From positions 5,489,001-5,553,000 of the forward strand of contig CP001769.1 of assembly GCA_000024525.1 (NCBI GenBank): a stretch of 64,000 nucleotides of DNA, written 5' to 3'. This document shows positions 25,801-35,514 of the stretch, piece by piece. The stretch's first letter is position 1; each line of letters starts with the position of its first letter. The notes under the pieces were generated by a model. It was not told the DNA's origin, ran no database searches, and saw nothing but the letters and a program-made list of their open reading frames with translations. Origin of the DNA: Spirosoma linguale DSM 74. Its GTDB lineage: Bacteria; Bacteroidota; Bacteroidia; Cytophagales; Spirosomataceae. The position numbers were made by a program, and so were the translations under genes.

Positions 25801-28800
25801 CTATTGAACCCGAATCAGTTGCGTTCCCACCACCGGTCGTCCATCGGCTGTGATGCCCTGCACGACCACCCGCAACGTTCGTACTACGTCAGATAGCGGG
25901 AACACCAGTTGGCTGTGGCCCTGGCTGTCTGTTTGCATGATGGGTTTCCAGTACAGCACATCCCGCCAGTCGATACGCTCCGAAGATTCCGTTTGCCCTT
26001 CGCCGGGCCGATCCGCCGAAGCGGTTTCATAGTGGGGTACGTAAAACTCCCGCTGAACGGACGGGAAGCCAATAACCTGTAACGGTTTCATACCCGCCTT
26101 TTCATCGTCGGCAGCCGACTGCCCCGGCCGGAAACGTTTTGAATAAAATGCAATAACCCCGTTGCCGCCCCGAACACCATAAATACCCACCGTACCACCA
26201 TTTTTCAACACCTCGATCCGCTCAATATCGGCCGGGTTGAAAGACAGCAGGGCCGTACCATCGGCATCATCAATGGGCATACCATCCATCAGAAATAACG
26301 GTTGCGTACTGCTCTTAAGACTGCCAACTCCCCGAATAATGACCTGATAAGCTCCCACCAGCGACGTGGTTGACTGGGCCACGGTAACCCCGGCTACCCG
26401 GCCTCGTATCATTTCGTACAAATTGAAAAAACGGGGTGACTTATCATCGAAAAGCAGTACAGCATCGGCCTCTTTGTGCAGGCTGGATCGTTGAATATCT
26501 TCCGGCCGGTCGTCGGTTCTGCGGCCCCGAACGGTCACTTCTTTCAGTAATTTCACTCGTTTATCCCGGTAAAACTCCGCGTCTCCCTCCTGACGGGTAC
26601 GGGCCGCATCCAGTTGCGCCCGCAGAGCCGACCAATTCGGTAGTACCCGCGCCGTATCCGGTAACCAGCCAGTTTGCGGCCCTTCCAGCACCAGACGAAC
26701 GTCTTTACCCGGAATAGCTTTTAACTGACGATCGGTAATCTGGGCTATCAGCTCAAGCGTATCGGCAATGGAAAACCCTGCCAGTCGAAACCGGCCCCGC
26801 TCGTCGGCCCCCGCCGACCGCACAAACGACTGTCCGGCAGCGGTAGACGCCAAAATGACCTGTGCGCCCGCCATCGGTTGGTTTTTAGCGTTGAGTACCC
26901 GCCCGATGACAGAAACGCCCCCGAGTAATTCGGTGGAGGGCGTACCGCTTACCCGTCGCCAGCCCTGCGTCAATAACAGGTCATCGACCATCCGGCGGGT
27001 TGCGGGTGAGTTATCGGTAACGTACCGATTAGGTTGTTCAACATGTCCGCGCAATTCGCCGGTGAGCAATAAATGGGTACGAATGTTGGCCTCTGCGGAA
27101 TCGTCAGGTACCTGTCCAATATCGGTGATGGAGGCCGATAACCCTGCCACGACGGGTAATCCATCATCATTCAGGTTAACACTCATAATCACCTTCTCAC
27201 GGGGCTGATAACGCGTTTTATTCACCCCCACAATTACTTTTATGGGCGGTATCCGTTCGGGTAAAAAGACCAGCCGTTCGGCTTGGGGGCGGGCGGTAGC
27301 GTCGTAAAGCGTGATCTGGTTAAGCCCCGACGGCAGCGATGCACTCGGCAGACTTACCCGCGCCACGCCGTTTTCCAGCAAAATTTTCCGTTGGTCTACC
27401 AGTCGACCCTGTTGCTGAATCAGCACATACACCGAATCATTTGCCGGGCGGCTGGTACCCAGGATCGTAAGAGCCAGCCGACTGGTATCGCTGACTACAT
27501 CGACCGACAGCATCAACCCTTCCAACTCGGCGGGCGGCAGCGGAGTCAACTGCTGGTAACCATTGTGCTGCACTTCGGCATAATATTTACGGCCGCTCTG
27601 GGGCGTCAACACGACGCTACCCATCCCGAGCGCACTGGTTACAAACCGGGCGACTTCCGTGCCCTGCTCGTTTACAATACGACCCGTTACAGCTAACCCA
27701 TGTCCGTTTGGCTGAACGATCTTGATGCCTAGCCGGGCAGGCAACCCCACCAGCCATCGACCGCCTTCGGGCAGAAGCTGAACGTCCATTGACTTTTGCG
27801 ACGTATCGGCAGCAACAGATTTGCGCGTCATGCCCGTGCCCTGAAGAATGTTATACACCGCAATAGACCGGTCAAAAGCAGGCCGGTGCTGGCCGTCGTC
27901 TTCATCCGTATAGGCCCGTAGCCGATAGGTTCCCGACGCCAGTGTGTCTGACAACCGGAAGTTCCCAACGGCCCGACCGTCCTCTACCTTTAGCCACTGG
28001 TGTTGAATAAGTTTGCCCGAGGCCGTTAGCAAGTCAGTATGAATGGCTGTTTCACCGAGTGGTCGGCGGTTGGTTCCCGCATCGAGCAGGTACGCACTCA
28101 GCCAAACCCGGTCGCCGGTAGCGTAAAGAGGTTTATCGGTATGCAGAAACAAAACCGGTGCTAGTGCCTGAAACCGCTCATCGAAGGCCGTTGCAATCCG
28201 ATTCATCCGGGCGTCGGGTGGCATCAGCTTTCCCTGATTAGCTACGGGGGCGTTAGTCTTCGTAGATTCGGCATCGGCCGGATTAGGGGTCCAGTCAGCA
28301 GGCAGCATGGTCGATACGCGGTCGTCGGCCAGCGACCCCTGAATTTCAGCGCCAAAGGGCAGCGTAACCGTTCCGTCCACCGTCATTTCGAGTTGTCCGG
28401 CGGGTAGCACAATTTGCGTGTAGGCATAACGGGCATCGAAATACGGTGAATAATTGGACTGGGCATTGGTGTAAAACACCACCAGGGGCCGGGCCGATAC
28501 CAGCCGTCGTTCGTTGGGCAATCGCCCCGGCTGAATCAGTTCTTTTATGCGTAATGGCTTGAGACGGCCATTCACCGAACCGAATAATGTGGTTCGATTA
28601 TCTCTGTTTTTGGCAATGGGCACGACCAGATCCTCCTGATAAACCAGGAAGCCCTCTTTCTCGTACGTGCTGTCGATCAGACTGGCCATCAAATGCCGGG
28701 TCGATCCCTGATAAGCCCGCATTCGGTTACGCCGGAATCGGTTAGCCTGCCGCTCATCCGTCGGCTTGATCTCTTCAAATCGGGTAGCTCCGGCATAATA

Positions 28801-29379
28801 CACCTTTTTCGATGTTCCGTCGAAGTGCAGCAGGTCGTACCATATTTTATACCCCAGCGCCTGATTCTCAATAACGAGTGGCTCGCTGGCGGTGGCTTTC
28901 AGGTGGCTGTCTTCTTCGTGAAAGCTTAGTGCATCGACGTTTAAAATCTGGCATTGGCCGCCAAAGGGTTCTCCCAGTAGCTGCCGTTTGAATTGCCGCA
29001 GGTGCTGTTGCCATTTTTTAGGATTTCCCCGAACGGTAACGGTGGCCAGCGTTTGATCGCTGGGTTTAAGCCGAAAGCTAACTCTATTGTCGGGACTATT
29101 ATCCAGCCGAAACGTGCGTTTGCTGGGCTGATAACCAATAAAGGAAGCCACTACCTCAACTGTTCCAAGCGGCACGCCCTTTAGTGAATAATACCCCTGT
29201 TCGTTGGTGGTTGTACCGCGGGTGCTGCCATTAAGATAAACGTTGGCAAATGGCATGGGTTTGCCCGTGGTGGCATCCGACACGTAGCCCGTGAGCGTGG
29301 TGGTTTGTGCATACGTGATCGTGGTCAGCCAGGTAAGCAGACAGGTAGTCAACCAAACGATAGAAAGCTGACGATTCAT
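25801..29379 (-). CDS. Giant secreted protein: regulatory-like, macroglobulin-like and TonB-plug domains
   Basis: 1192 residues from the ATG at 29379, just before the signal peptide (LSIVWLTTCLLTWLTTITYA). Domain order: carboxypeptidase-regulatory-like domain (~25-115, GKPMPFANVYLNGSTRGTTT), an uncharacterised region, an MG2-like macroglobulin domain (~405-500, LFLHTDKPLYATGDRVWLSA), a second regulatory-like domain (~820-890), and a TonB-receptor plug (~940-1090, with VIIRGVGSLKSSTQPLFLMD and DIERIEVLKNGGTVGIYG). It has no beta-barrel. Such barrel-less plug proteins are widespread in Bacteroidota and of unknown function; an envelope or surface role is inferred. Confidence 0.8.
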   Translation of the reverse strand: MNRQLSIVWLTTCLLTWLTTITYAQTTTLTGYVSDATTGKPMPFANVYLNGSTRGTTTNEQGYYSLKGVPLGTVEVVASFIGYQPSKRTFRLDNSPDNRVSFRLKPSDQTLATVTVRGNPKKWQQHLRQFKRQLLGEPFGGQCQILNVDALSFHEEDSHLKATASEPLVIENQALGYKIWYDLLHFDGTSKKVYYAGATRFEEIKPTDERQANRFRRNRMRAYQGSTRHLMASLIDSTYEKEGFLVYQEDLVVPIAKNRDNRTTLFGSVNGRLKPLRIKELIQPGRLPNERRLVSARPLVVFYTNAQSNYSPYFDARYAYTQIVLPAGQLEMTVDGTVTLPFGAEIQGSLADDRVSTMLPADWTPNPADAESTKTNAPVANQGKLMPPDARMNRIATAFDERFQALAPVLFLHTDKPLYATGDRVWLSAYLLDAGTNRRPLGETAIHTDLLTASGKLIQHQWLKVEDGRAVGNFRLSDTLASGTYRLRAYTDEDDGQHRPAFDRSIAVYNILQGTGMTRKSVAADTSQKSMDVQLLPEGGRWLVGLPARLGIKIVQPNGHGLAVTGRIVNEQGTEVARFVTSALGMGSVVLTPQSGRKYYAEVQHNGYQQLTPLPPAELEGLMLSVDVVSDTSRLALTILGTSRPANDSVYVLIQQQGRLVDQRKILLENGVARVSLPSASLPSGLNQITLYDATARPQAERLVFLPERIPPIKVIVGVNKTRYQPREKVIMSVNLNDDGLPVVAGLSASITDIGQVPDDSAEANIRTHLLLTGELRGHVEQPNRYVTDNSPATRRMVDDLLLTQGWRRVSGTPSTELLGGVSVIGRVLNAKNQPMAGAQVILASTAAGQSFVRSAGADERGRFRLAGFSIADTLELIAQITDRQLKAIPGKDVRLVLEGPQTGWLPDTARVLPNWSALRAQLDAARTRQEGDAEFYRDKRVKLLKEVTVRGRRTDDRPEDIQRSSLHKEADAVLLFDDKSPRFFNLYEMIRGRVAGVTVAQSTTSLVGAYQVIIRGVGSLKSSTQPLFLMDGMPIDDADGTALLSFNPADIERIEVLKNGGTVGIYGVRGGNGVIAFYSKRFRPGQSAADDEKAGMKPLQVIGFPSVQREFYVPHYETASADRPGEGQTESSERIDWRDVLYWKPIMQTDSQGHSQLVFPLSDVVRTLRVVVQGITADGRPVVGTQLIRVQ

Positions 29380-29443
29380 GTATGTTGAGGGGTTGATCGG
29401 TTCGTGTGCAGAAGGCACAATTTAGGCGATTTTACTCACTGAA

Positions 29444-29743
29444 TCAACCGCTTACCTCTTCCAGCTTTTCGCCCGAAAACGCTATGGGTCGCTCGGCAAA
29501 GAGCACTTTGGTAGCGGCCCAGGTCGTGCGAAATAACTCACTTCGACGATAAGCCTCCAGCGCATCGGCCGATTCCCACAGGCTGTAGGTCATACGCACG
29601 TTTGGCTGATCGGGATCGCGCAGGAGTTCGAGGTGATGGTTGCCGGGAAAGGCCCGAATGTGGTACTTTGAGCGGTCAAAAATGGCATGAAAATCGTCCA
29701 GCTTATCCTCCTGAAACGTCATGCGAACGATACGAACGAGCAT
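29444..29743 (-). CDS. ABM-domain (antibiotic biosynthesis monooxygenase-like) protein
   Basis: A 99-residue ferredoxin-like-fold protein (MLVRIVRMTFQEDKLDDFHA, then NHHLELLRDPDQPNVRMTYS and LWESADALEAYRRSELF), matching the dimeric ABM/YgiN family. Members are quinol monooxygenases or haem-degrading enzymes, but many are uncharacterised. No haem-oxygenase-specific Asn/Trp context is evident. It lies 64 bp upstream of the giant plug protein gene, in the same direction. Confidence 0.82.
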   Translation of the reverse strand: MLVRIVRMTFQEDKLDDFHAIFDRSKYHIRAFPGNHHLELLRDPDQPNVRMTYSLWESADALEAYRRSELFRTTWAATKVLFAERPIAFSGEKLEEVSG

Positions 29744-30135
29744 ATTTTTTTATTGAGCACAGTGCGATTACACTTTCTACACGACGAATCCTTTTACATA
29801 GCTGGTCTCCTCTGTGTTCTCCGTGCTTCTGTGGGTAATAAAGTAATCAAAATTTTAAACCATATAGCCACAACAAACACAGCGTTTGTTTACACACATC
29901 TTCCGGCTACTCCGTTACCGGTTATTTACGAAGGTTACATACTCATTAGAACATTCGTGATGGATGTTGTTATTGAGGAGCTGATAGTGGTCAAGTTAGA
30001 CCCATTCACGGCAGTTTGACCAATTGACACAAATTAAAAAGATTCCCTATAACGGTAAAATAATCGCAAAAACGCCTTGTTTTTACAGGTCGCTTCAGAA
30101 AACTGATCTAAATTCAACAAATTTTAACCCTTGTT
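29744..30135. other. Intergenic region with CACAGAG-type repeat
   Basis: This 392-bp region lies between the divergent ABM and aldo/keto reductase genes. At about 29804-29835 it holds a short tandem of CTCTGTG-like words (CTCTGTGTTCTCCGTGCTTC), the widespread intergenic CACAGAG repeat. Beyond that it is AT-rich, with no convincing gene or promoter that I could assign. Confidence 0.5.
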
Positions 30136-31107
30136 ATGAAGTATCGTACATTTGGCCGGACAGGCTGGAACATCTCCGAAATTGGCTACGGCATGTGGGG
30201 CCTGGCTGGCTGGACCGGGTCCGACAAAGCTGAAGTTTTACGCGCCCTCCAGCGCTCTGTAGAACTGGGTTGCAACTTTTTTGATACGGCCTGGGCCTAT
30301 GCCGACGGTGTCAGTGAAGAAATCCTCAATCAACTGCTTAAAAATAACCCCGATAAGCGGTTGTACGGCGCCACCAAGATTCCCCCCAAAAACCGGCAGT
30401 GGCCCTCGAAAGCAGGCTCTAAGCTGGAAGACGTTTTCCCGGCCGATTACATTGTTGAATACACCGAAAAAAGTCTGAAGAACCTCGGCGTCGACACCAT
30501 CGACCTGCAGCAGTTTCACGTTTGGGAAGACAGCTGGGCCGATCAGGACGAATGGAAAGAAGCCATTATGAAGCTGAGTGAACAGGGTAAAGTGCGGGCG
30601 TGGGGACTGTCGGTAAACCGCTGGGAGCCGGACAACAGCCTCAATACCATTCGCACGGGGTTGATTGACGCCGTACAGGTTATTTATAACATCTTCGACC
30701 AGAACCCCGAAGACAACCTGTTCCCCCTCTGCCGCGAGATGAACGTGGGCATCATTGCCCGTGTCCCCTTCGATGAAGGAACACTGACGGGAACCTTCAC
30801 GAAAGAAACGACCTTCCCAGCCAATGACTGGCGGTCGACGTATTTCGTGCCCGAAAACCTCAATAGCAGTGTCGACCATGCCGATGCCCTGAAGCCGCTT
30901 CTTTCAGACGGCATGACCATGCCCGAAATGGCCCTTCGGTTCATTCTGAGCAATCCGGACGTACACACGACCATTCCGGGAATGCGCCAGATTCGCAATG
31001 TAGAAGCCAATACTTCCACCAGTGACAAAGGACCTTTATCGCCCGAGTTGCTGCAAGAATTAAAAGGCCACCGCTGGGACCGTACCCCAACCGAGTGGAG
31101 TCAGTAA
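30136..31107 (+). CDS. Aldo/keto reductase
   Basis: A 323-residue TIM-barrel oxidoreductase using NADPH. The catalytic tetrad is visible: Asp in NFFDTAWAYADG, Tyr in the same segment, Lys in LYGATKIPPK, and His in LQQFHVWED. It starts with the family signature MKYRTFGRTGWNISEIGYG and ends with the coenzyme-binding region TIPGMRQIRNVEANT. It resembles the general-stress YhdN/AKR11 group. The physiological carbonyl substrate is unknown. It stands alone, followed by a large palindrome. Confidence 0.93.
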   Translation: MKYRTFGRTGWNISEIGYGMWGLAGWTGSDKAEVLRALQRSVELGCNFFDTAWAYADGVSEEILNQLLKNNPDKRLYGATKIPPKNRQWPSKAGSKLEDVFPADYIVEYTEKSLKNLGVDTIDLQQFHVWEDSWADQDEWKEAIMKLSEQGKVRAWGLSVNRWEPDNSLNTIRTGLIDAVQVIYNIFDQNPEDNLFPLCREMNVGIIARVPFDEGTLTGTFTKETTFPANDWRSTYFVPENLNSSVDHADALKPLLSDGMTMPEMALRFILSNPDVHTTIPGMRQIRNVEANTSTSDKGPLSPELLQELKGHRWDRTPTEWSQ

Positions 31108-31109
31108 AC

Positions 31110-31174
31110 TTGTACCAGACAGCTTCCAGCTGTCTGTATGTTGCCTACAGACAGCTGGAAGCTGTCTGGTACAA
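31110..31174. repeat. Large palindromic doublet
   Basis: Outer arms TTGTACCAGACAGCTTCCAG.. and ..CTGGAAGCTGTCTGGTACAA form an inverted pair of about 28 bp around a short spacer. Each arm contains the smaller palindrome CAGCTTCCAGCTG or CAGCTGGAAGCTG. It lies between the aldo/keto reductase stop and the response-regulator start and probably terminates the former. Confidence 0.85.
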
Positions 31175-31178
31175 TCCT

Positions 31179-31862
31179 ATGAAAATACTCCTGATCGAAG
31201 ACGAACCCGCTTTACAAACTGCGGTCCAGCACTATCTGGAAAGTGAGGGGTATGCCGTCACGACAGCTACTACATTTGCCGAAGCGGCTGAAAAAATAAA
31301 TGACTACGACTACGATTGCGTAGTCGTCGACCTGATGCTGCCCGACGGCAATGGGCTCGATTTGGTCAGAGCACTTAAACAGCGGCAATCGACGGCGGGC
31401 ATTATTGTCGTAACAGCTAAAGACGCGCTGGCCGATAAACTTACTGGTCTGGATGCCGGAGCCGACGACTACCTGACAAAACCTTTTCACCTGCCCGAAC
31501 TCAACGCCCGTTTGCGATCGGTGTTGCGCCGACGCCTGTTTAATGGGCAGGCCCAGCTAACGGCTGGGTCACTTACCCTATGGCCCGACCAGCAACGGGT
31601 GACGATTGACGGGAGCGATATTAAACTGACGGGTAAAGAATACGAGCTGCTCCTGTTTTTAGTTACCAATGCTAACCGGCTGCTATCAAAATCGGCCATT
31701 GCCGAGCACGTCTGGGGCGATGCCATGGATGCCGCCGACTCGCACGAGTTCCTCTATACGCACGTCAAAAACCTGCGCCGTAAACTCATAACGGCGGGGT
31801 GCCCGGACTATATCCAGACCCGATACGGAGCCGGTTACATTTTTTCGACCCGACTGTCATGA
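31179..31862 (+). CDS. OmpR-family response regulator
   Basis: 227 residues from the ATG at 31179; an in-frame ATG at 31095 would overlap the previous gene and translate the palindrome. The receiver domain has acidic residues at E7-D8, phospho-acceptor D51 in VVVDLMLPDG, and Lys in DYLTKPFHLPEL. The C-terminal winged helix (KLTGKEYELLLFLVTNANRL .. TRYGAGYIF) is the OmpR/PhoB type. It overlaps the histidine kinase start by 4 bp. A TonB receptor follows, so the pair probably controls metal or siderophore uptake. Confidence 0.95.
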   Translation: MKILLIEDEPALQTAVQHYLESEGYAVTTATTFAEAAEKINDYDYDCVVVDLMLPDGNGLDLVRALKQRQSTAGIIVVTAKDALADKLTGLDAGADDYLTKPFHLPELNARLRSVLRRRLFNGQAQLTAGSLTLWPDQQRVTIDGSDIKLTGKEYELLLFLVTNANRLLSKSAIAEHVWGDAMDAADSHEFLYTHVKNLRRKLITAGCPDYIQTRYGAGYIFSTRLS

Positions 31863-33136
31863 GCCTGCTCAGCCAGACAGCCCGCTATTTACTCAGCACG
31901 GCTTTTGCGATTGCGCTGGTGGGATCTGTAGGCTTTTACACGCTTATCCACCGAACAATCCGGTATGAAGTCGATGAAATTCTAACGGCCCAGGTAAACC
32001 AGACAGCCCAAAAGCTACGCCATCAGCCGCTTTCGACCCTAACCGACTGGGATAACAACCCGCGCATCGACCGGGTGAATACACCCATAAGGCCCACCTT
32101 CACCGACATAACCGTACCCGACTCGCTGAATAATAATGAACCGATTCCAATTCGGCAGCTCCAGCAAACGGTGCTCATACAGGGGCAGTTGTATCTGGTC
32201 ACCATTCAGCAGCCGTACTACGAATTCAATGAGCTGTCGCGCGAAATATCGGCGGGGGTTATCATTGGCTTTTTACTACTGATGGGCTTGTCCGTCGCTA
32301 TCGGTGTTGGTTTATCGAGTCGTTTGTGGTATCCGTTTTACGCCACCATCAACCAGCTTAGCACCGTCCGGCTCGATACAGGCAGCGAACCGGTATTCCC
32401 GGAAAGCAATATCCGGGAGTTTAGTCTCCTTAGCCGGTCGCTGAGGGAACTGACGCAGAAATTACGACGCCAGTTTTCCCTCCAGAAGCAATTCGCCGAG
32501 AACGCGTCGCACGAATTACAAACCCCGTTGGCGGTTGCATCGGCTGAACTTGATTTCCTGCTTCAGTCCGACCACCTGACGGAAAATGATTACGCCCACC
32601 TGCAACGGGCCACCGACGCGCTGGGGCGGTTGAGCCAGCTCAATCGTTCATTGTTGTTACTCACACAGGTAGAAAACAACCAGTTTGCCAACGACGAATC
32701 TGTTGACATGAGCGAGTTGCTGACACAATGTGCGGATGAATACGAGCCTTTTTTTCAACACCGACACTTGGTGGTTAAACGAGCGATTGCCCCCCAAGTC
32801 ATTCTGCGTATGAACCGGCAACTAGCGCGCGTCCTACTCTCAAATCTCCTGAAGAACGCGGTTCGGCATAGCGGTGGCGGAGTTGCAAGAAAAGAAAGCA
32901 CTGTCCGTTTAGAATTAACGACCAACGCGCTAACCATCACAAATACAGGCGAGCCATTACCCTTTCCCGAGCACCAGTTGTTCTATCGGTTCGTCAAAAA
33001 CCCGGCCCGGCCCGACTCGATGGGATTGGGGCTGGCACTTGTCAAGCAAATCTGTGAGCGCTATGCCCTGCCAATAACTTACGTGTATAACGGAGAAACC
33101 TGGGAGCACTCATTTCGGATAGAATTCCCGACCTGA
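31859..33136 (+). CDS. Sensor histidine kinase
   Basis: 425 residues from the ATG at 31859 (ATGA overlap with the regulator). Two transmembrane segments (~10-35 and ~135-160) enclose a periplasmic sensor of about 100 residues. The H-box FAENASHELQTPLAVASAEL carries the phosphorylated His. The N-box is NLLKNAVRHS and the G-box DSMGLGLALVKQICERY. It forms a two-component system with the preceding OmpR-type regulator. The layout is CusS/QseC-like, but the signal is unknown. Confidence 0.94.
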   Translation: MSLLSQTARYLLSTAFAIALVGSVGFYTLIHRTIRYEVDEILTAQVNQTAQKLRHQPLSTLTDWDNNPRIDRVNTPIRPTFTDITVPDSLNNNEPIPIRQLQQTVLIQGQLYLVTIQQPYYEFNELSREISAGVIIGFLLLMGLSVAIGVGLSSRLWYPFYATINQLSTVRLDTGSEPVFPESNIREFSLLSRSLRELTQKLRRQFSLQKQFAENASHELQTPLAVASAELDFLLQSDHLTENDYAHLQRATDALGRLSQLNRSLLLLTQVENNQFANDESVDMSELLTQCADEYEPFFQHRHLVVKRAIAPQVILRMNRQLARVLLSNLLKNAVRHSGGGVARKESTVRLELTTNALTITNTGEPLPFPEHQLFYRFVKNPARPDSMGLGLALVKQICERYALPITYVYNGETWEHSFRIEFPT

Positions 33137-33143
33137 TAAGCTT

Positions 33144-33160
33144 TCTTCAAATTCTCTTCA
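33144..33160 (+). promoter_or_regulatory. Candidate OmpR-type binding site (TCTTCA direct repeat)
   Basis: TCTTCA occurs at 33144-33149 and again at 33155-33160, 11 bp apart, each followed by an ATTC-like tail. Tandem direct repeats one helical turn apart are the usual target of OmpR/PhoB regulators. The site lies 37 bp before the receptor start codon and directly behind the two-component genes. Confidence 0.45.
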
Positions 33161-33196
33161 TAATTCCCGCCGAAACTTGCTGTCAAATTCACAGCA

Positions 33197-35401
33197 ATGA
33201 AACATCTTTTCTCAATTGGACTGCTCCTCTTTAGTGCCTTTTCTTCATTCGGACAAACCAGTCTTTTGATTCGGGTTGAAGACAGCCTAACCCATGCCCC
33301 CGTTATTGCGGCCACCGTTCGTACGCCTTCAAAACCCGTAATCGGCAATGTCACCGATGCGAATGGCCTAACCAGACTAACCAATGTACCGGCTACTGTT
33401 AAAACCCTGGTGGTTAGCGCCGTTGGCTACGAAACCGAGTCATTTCCGATAACTACTACCGCCGACACCCTTGTTTTTCGGCTTCATAGTCAGGATGAAT
33501 CACTCGATGAAGTGACCGTTACGGCTACCCGAACCAACTCCCGAATCGAAGACCTGCCCATTAAAGTGGAAGTACTGGGGCAGGAGGATATGGATGAAGA
33601 AAGCGCGGTCGTTCCCGGCAACGTGAGCAGCATTCTGGGCGACATTTCCATTATCCATATCCAGCGAACATCGGCCGTCAACGGCAATCAGGCCATTCGA
33701 ATGCAGGGGCTCGACCCTAAATACACGCAGATTCTGCGCGATGGACTACCGCTTTACGAAGGATTTTCGGGCAACCTAGGCGTCTTGCAGATCCCACCCC
33801 TGGATTTAAAACAGGTGGAGGTGGTGAAGGGCTCCGTGTCGACGCTGTATGGCGGTGGAGCTATTGGTGGTATGATCAACATCGTATCGAAATCACCCAC
33901 CTCCGAAAAACCCACGTTTACGGCTCTCCTTAACCGGTCGGGCCTGAAAGAAAGTAACAGTAACGCCTATTATTCGCAACGCTACGGTAAAACAGGGCTG
34001 ACGTTATTTGCGGGCTATACCAACCAGCAAGCCGTCGACGTAACGGGCGATGGCTACACCGATAGCCCGGAAATCAAACAAGTCAATTTCCACCCGAAGT
34101 TTTTCTACAACCCCACGGATCATACGCGGATGAACATTGGGTACTCGTTCACCGACGAACACCGCGAAGGTGGCTATTTGCCAGCGCTGGAAGGTACTCA
34201 ACCAAATGCCTACCGCAATATCACCGACCTGCAACGGCACACGGTCGATTTCGACGCCAGCCATAACACGTCTGAGACCAACGCCATTACGCTGAAAGGT
34301 GCTCTGAGTACGTTCCACCGCCAAAATACCGATTACCAGAAACTCTCCGACGGGCGACAGTCGTCGCTCTATCTGGAAGGGAACAATCTAAAACGCTTTG
34401 GCAAACACCAGCTCATCGTTGGTGCCAACCTAACCGTTGAGGCTTTCCGCAAGAACCCTGACAGCACCCGGTTGGTCGATTATACCTACCAAACCATCGG
34501 TGGCTTCGTGCAGGACGACTGGCAGGTGGGCTCAACAGTAGCGGTACAGGCGGGCCTTCGGCTCGATCACCACAACACGTTCGGAAATTTCCTGCTACCC
34601 CGTTTATCGGTTAAACTGAAACCTTCCGAGCCGTGGACCGTTCGACTGAGCGTTGGAACGGGCTACAAAACGCCCAACCTGTTTGTCAACCAGACGCCCG
34701 GCGCGTTGAACGTAAGTCTGATTTTTCCGCGTCTGCTGCCCATCGATGTGGCGAATGTGAAAGCCGAAAAATCGGTGGGTGCCAACATGGATATTGCGTA
34801 CTTAAAAACCTTTGAAAGTGGCTTGTCGGTACAGGTCGACCAGGCATTTTATTACACCTATGTCAACTCGCCGGTGGTATCAGCCTTTGCCAGCACGTCG
34901 AGCAATCTGGGCGCTTACACCCAACTGATCAATGCGCCGTACAACCTGCTTAGCCTTGGCACTGACACTTACGTTCGGCTGGAGTACGACGAATTAGAAC
35001 TCTACCTGGGCTATAACCACACGCTATCCCGGCGCGATGGCCCGTCCAGTCTGGGCCCCTCTGATAACACGTACCTCCCTCTAGCTCCTCAGGACAAATT
35101 TTCAACCACCCTGGCCTGGGAACCGGAGCACTTCCGATTTGGCATAGAAGCGGCTTATGTGGGTTCCCAGTACCTGTACAACAACCAGAAAGTAGCAAAT
35201 TACTGGTTCTTTGCGGGAGCCGCCGAATACCATTACAACGATCACTGGCGACTCGTGCTGAACGCCGAAAACCTCTTCAATATCAAGCAGGCTAATTACG
35301 AAACCGTTGTCAGCGGTCCTGTTACGCAACCCACCTTCCGGCCCATCTGGGCACCATTGGAAGGCCGGATTGTAAATCTGGCACTGAAGTTTACGTTGTA
35401 A
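33197..35401 (+). CDS. TonB-dependent receptor controlled by adjacent two-component system (inferred)
   Basis: A 734-residue outer-membrane receptor. Signal peptide (HLFSIGLLLFSAFSSFGQ), a regulatory-like domain (~20-95), a plug (VTVTATRTNSRIEDLPIKVE, MQGLDPKYTQILRDGLPLYE, VEVVKGSVSTLYGGGAIGGM) and a barrel ending in IVNLALKFTL. It is of the CirA/BtuB-like group. The gene follows the kinase by 60 bp, with a direct-repeat site between, so regulation by that system is likely. The ligand is unknown. Confidence 0.92.
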   Translation: MKHLFSIGLLLFSAFSSFGQTSLLIRVEDSLTHAPVIAATVRTPSKPVIGNVTDANGLTRLTNVPATVKTLVVSAVGYETESFPITTTADTLVFRLHSQDESLDEVTVTATRTNSRIEDLPIKVEVLGQEDMDEESAVVPGNVSSILGDISIIHIQRTSAVNGNQAIRMQGLDPKYTQILRDGLPLYEGFSGNLGVLQIPPLDLKQVEVVKGSVSTLYGGGAIGGMINIVSKSPTSEKPTFTALLNRSGLKESNSNAYYSQRYGKTGLTLFAGYTNQQAVDVTGDGYTDSPEIKQVNFHPKFFYNPTDHTRMNIGYSFTDEHREGGYLPALEGTQPNAYRNITDLQRHTVDFDASHNTSETNAITLKGALSTFHRQNTDYQKLSDGRQSSLYLEGNNLKRFGKHQLIVGANLTVEAFRKNPDSTRLVDYTYQTIGGFVQDDWQVGSTVAVQAGLRLDHHNTFGNFLLPRLSVKLKPSEPWTVRLSVGTGYKTPNLFVNQTPGALNVSLIFPRLLPIDVANVKAEKSVGANMDIAYLKTFESGLSVQVDQAFYYTYVNSPVVSAFASTSSNLGAYTQLINAPYNLLSLGTDTYVRLEYDELELYLGYNHTLSRRDGPSSLGPSDNTYLPLAPQDKFSTTLAWEPEHFRFGIEAAYVGSQYLYNNQKVANYWFFAGAAEYHYNDHWRLVLNAENLFNIKQANYETVVSGPVTQPTFRPIWAPLEGRIVNLALKFTL

Positions 35402-35408
35402 CCGGCAG

Positions 35409-35509
35409 GCTGGCGCGGGCATTGGCCCGTGCCTTTTATGTTGCAAGCATTCGCTTGCGTCAGTGAATACTGACTGTATGTAAGGGCACGGGCAAATGCC
35501 CGCGCCAGC
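35409..35509. repeat. RAYT-linked REPIN, copy 3
   Basis: A 101-bp element about 10 kb from the RAYT gene. The centre (GTTGCAAGCATTCGCTTGCG and on to the ACTGAC hairpin) is identical to copy 1. The outer stems read CGGGCATTGGCCCG and CGGGCAAATGCCCG, again with paired changes relative to copy 1. It lies between convergent genes, where it can act as a bidirectional terminator. Confidence 0.9.
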
Positions 35510-35514
35510 CTACT

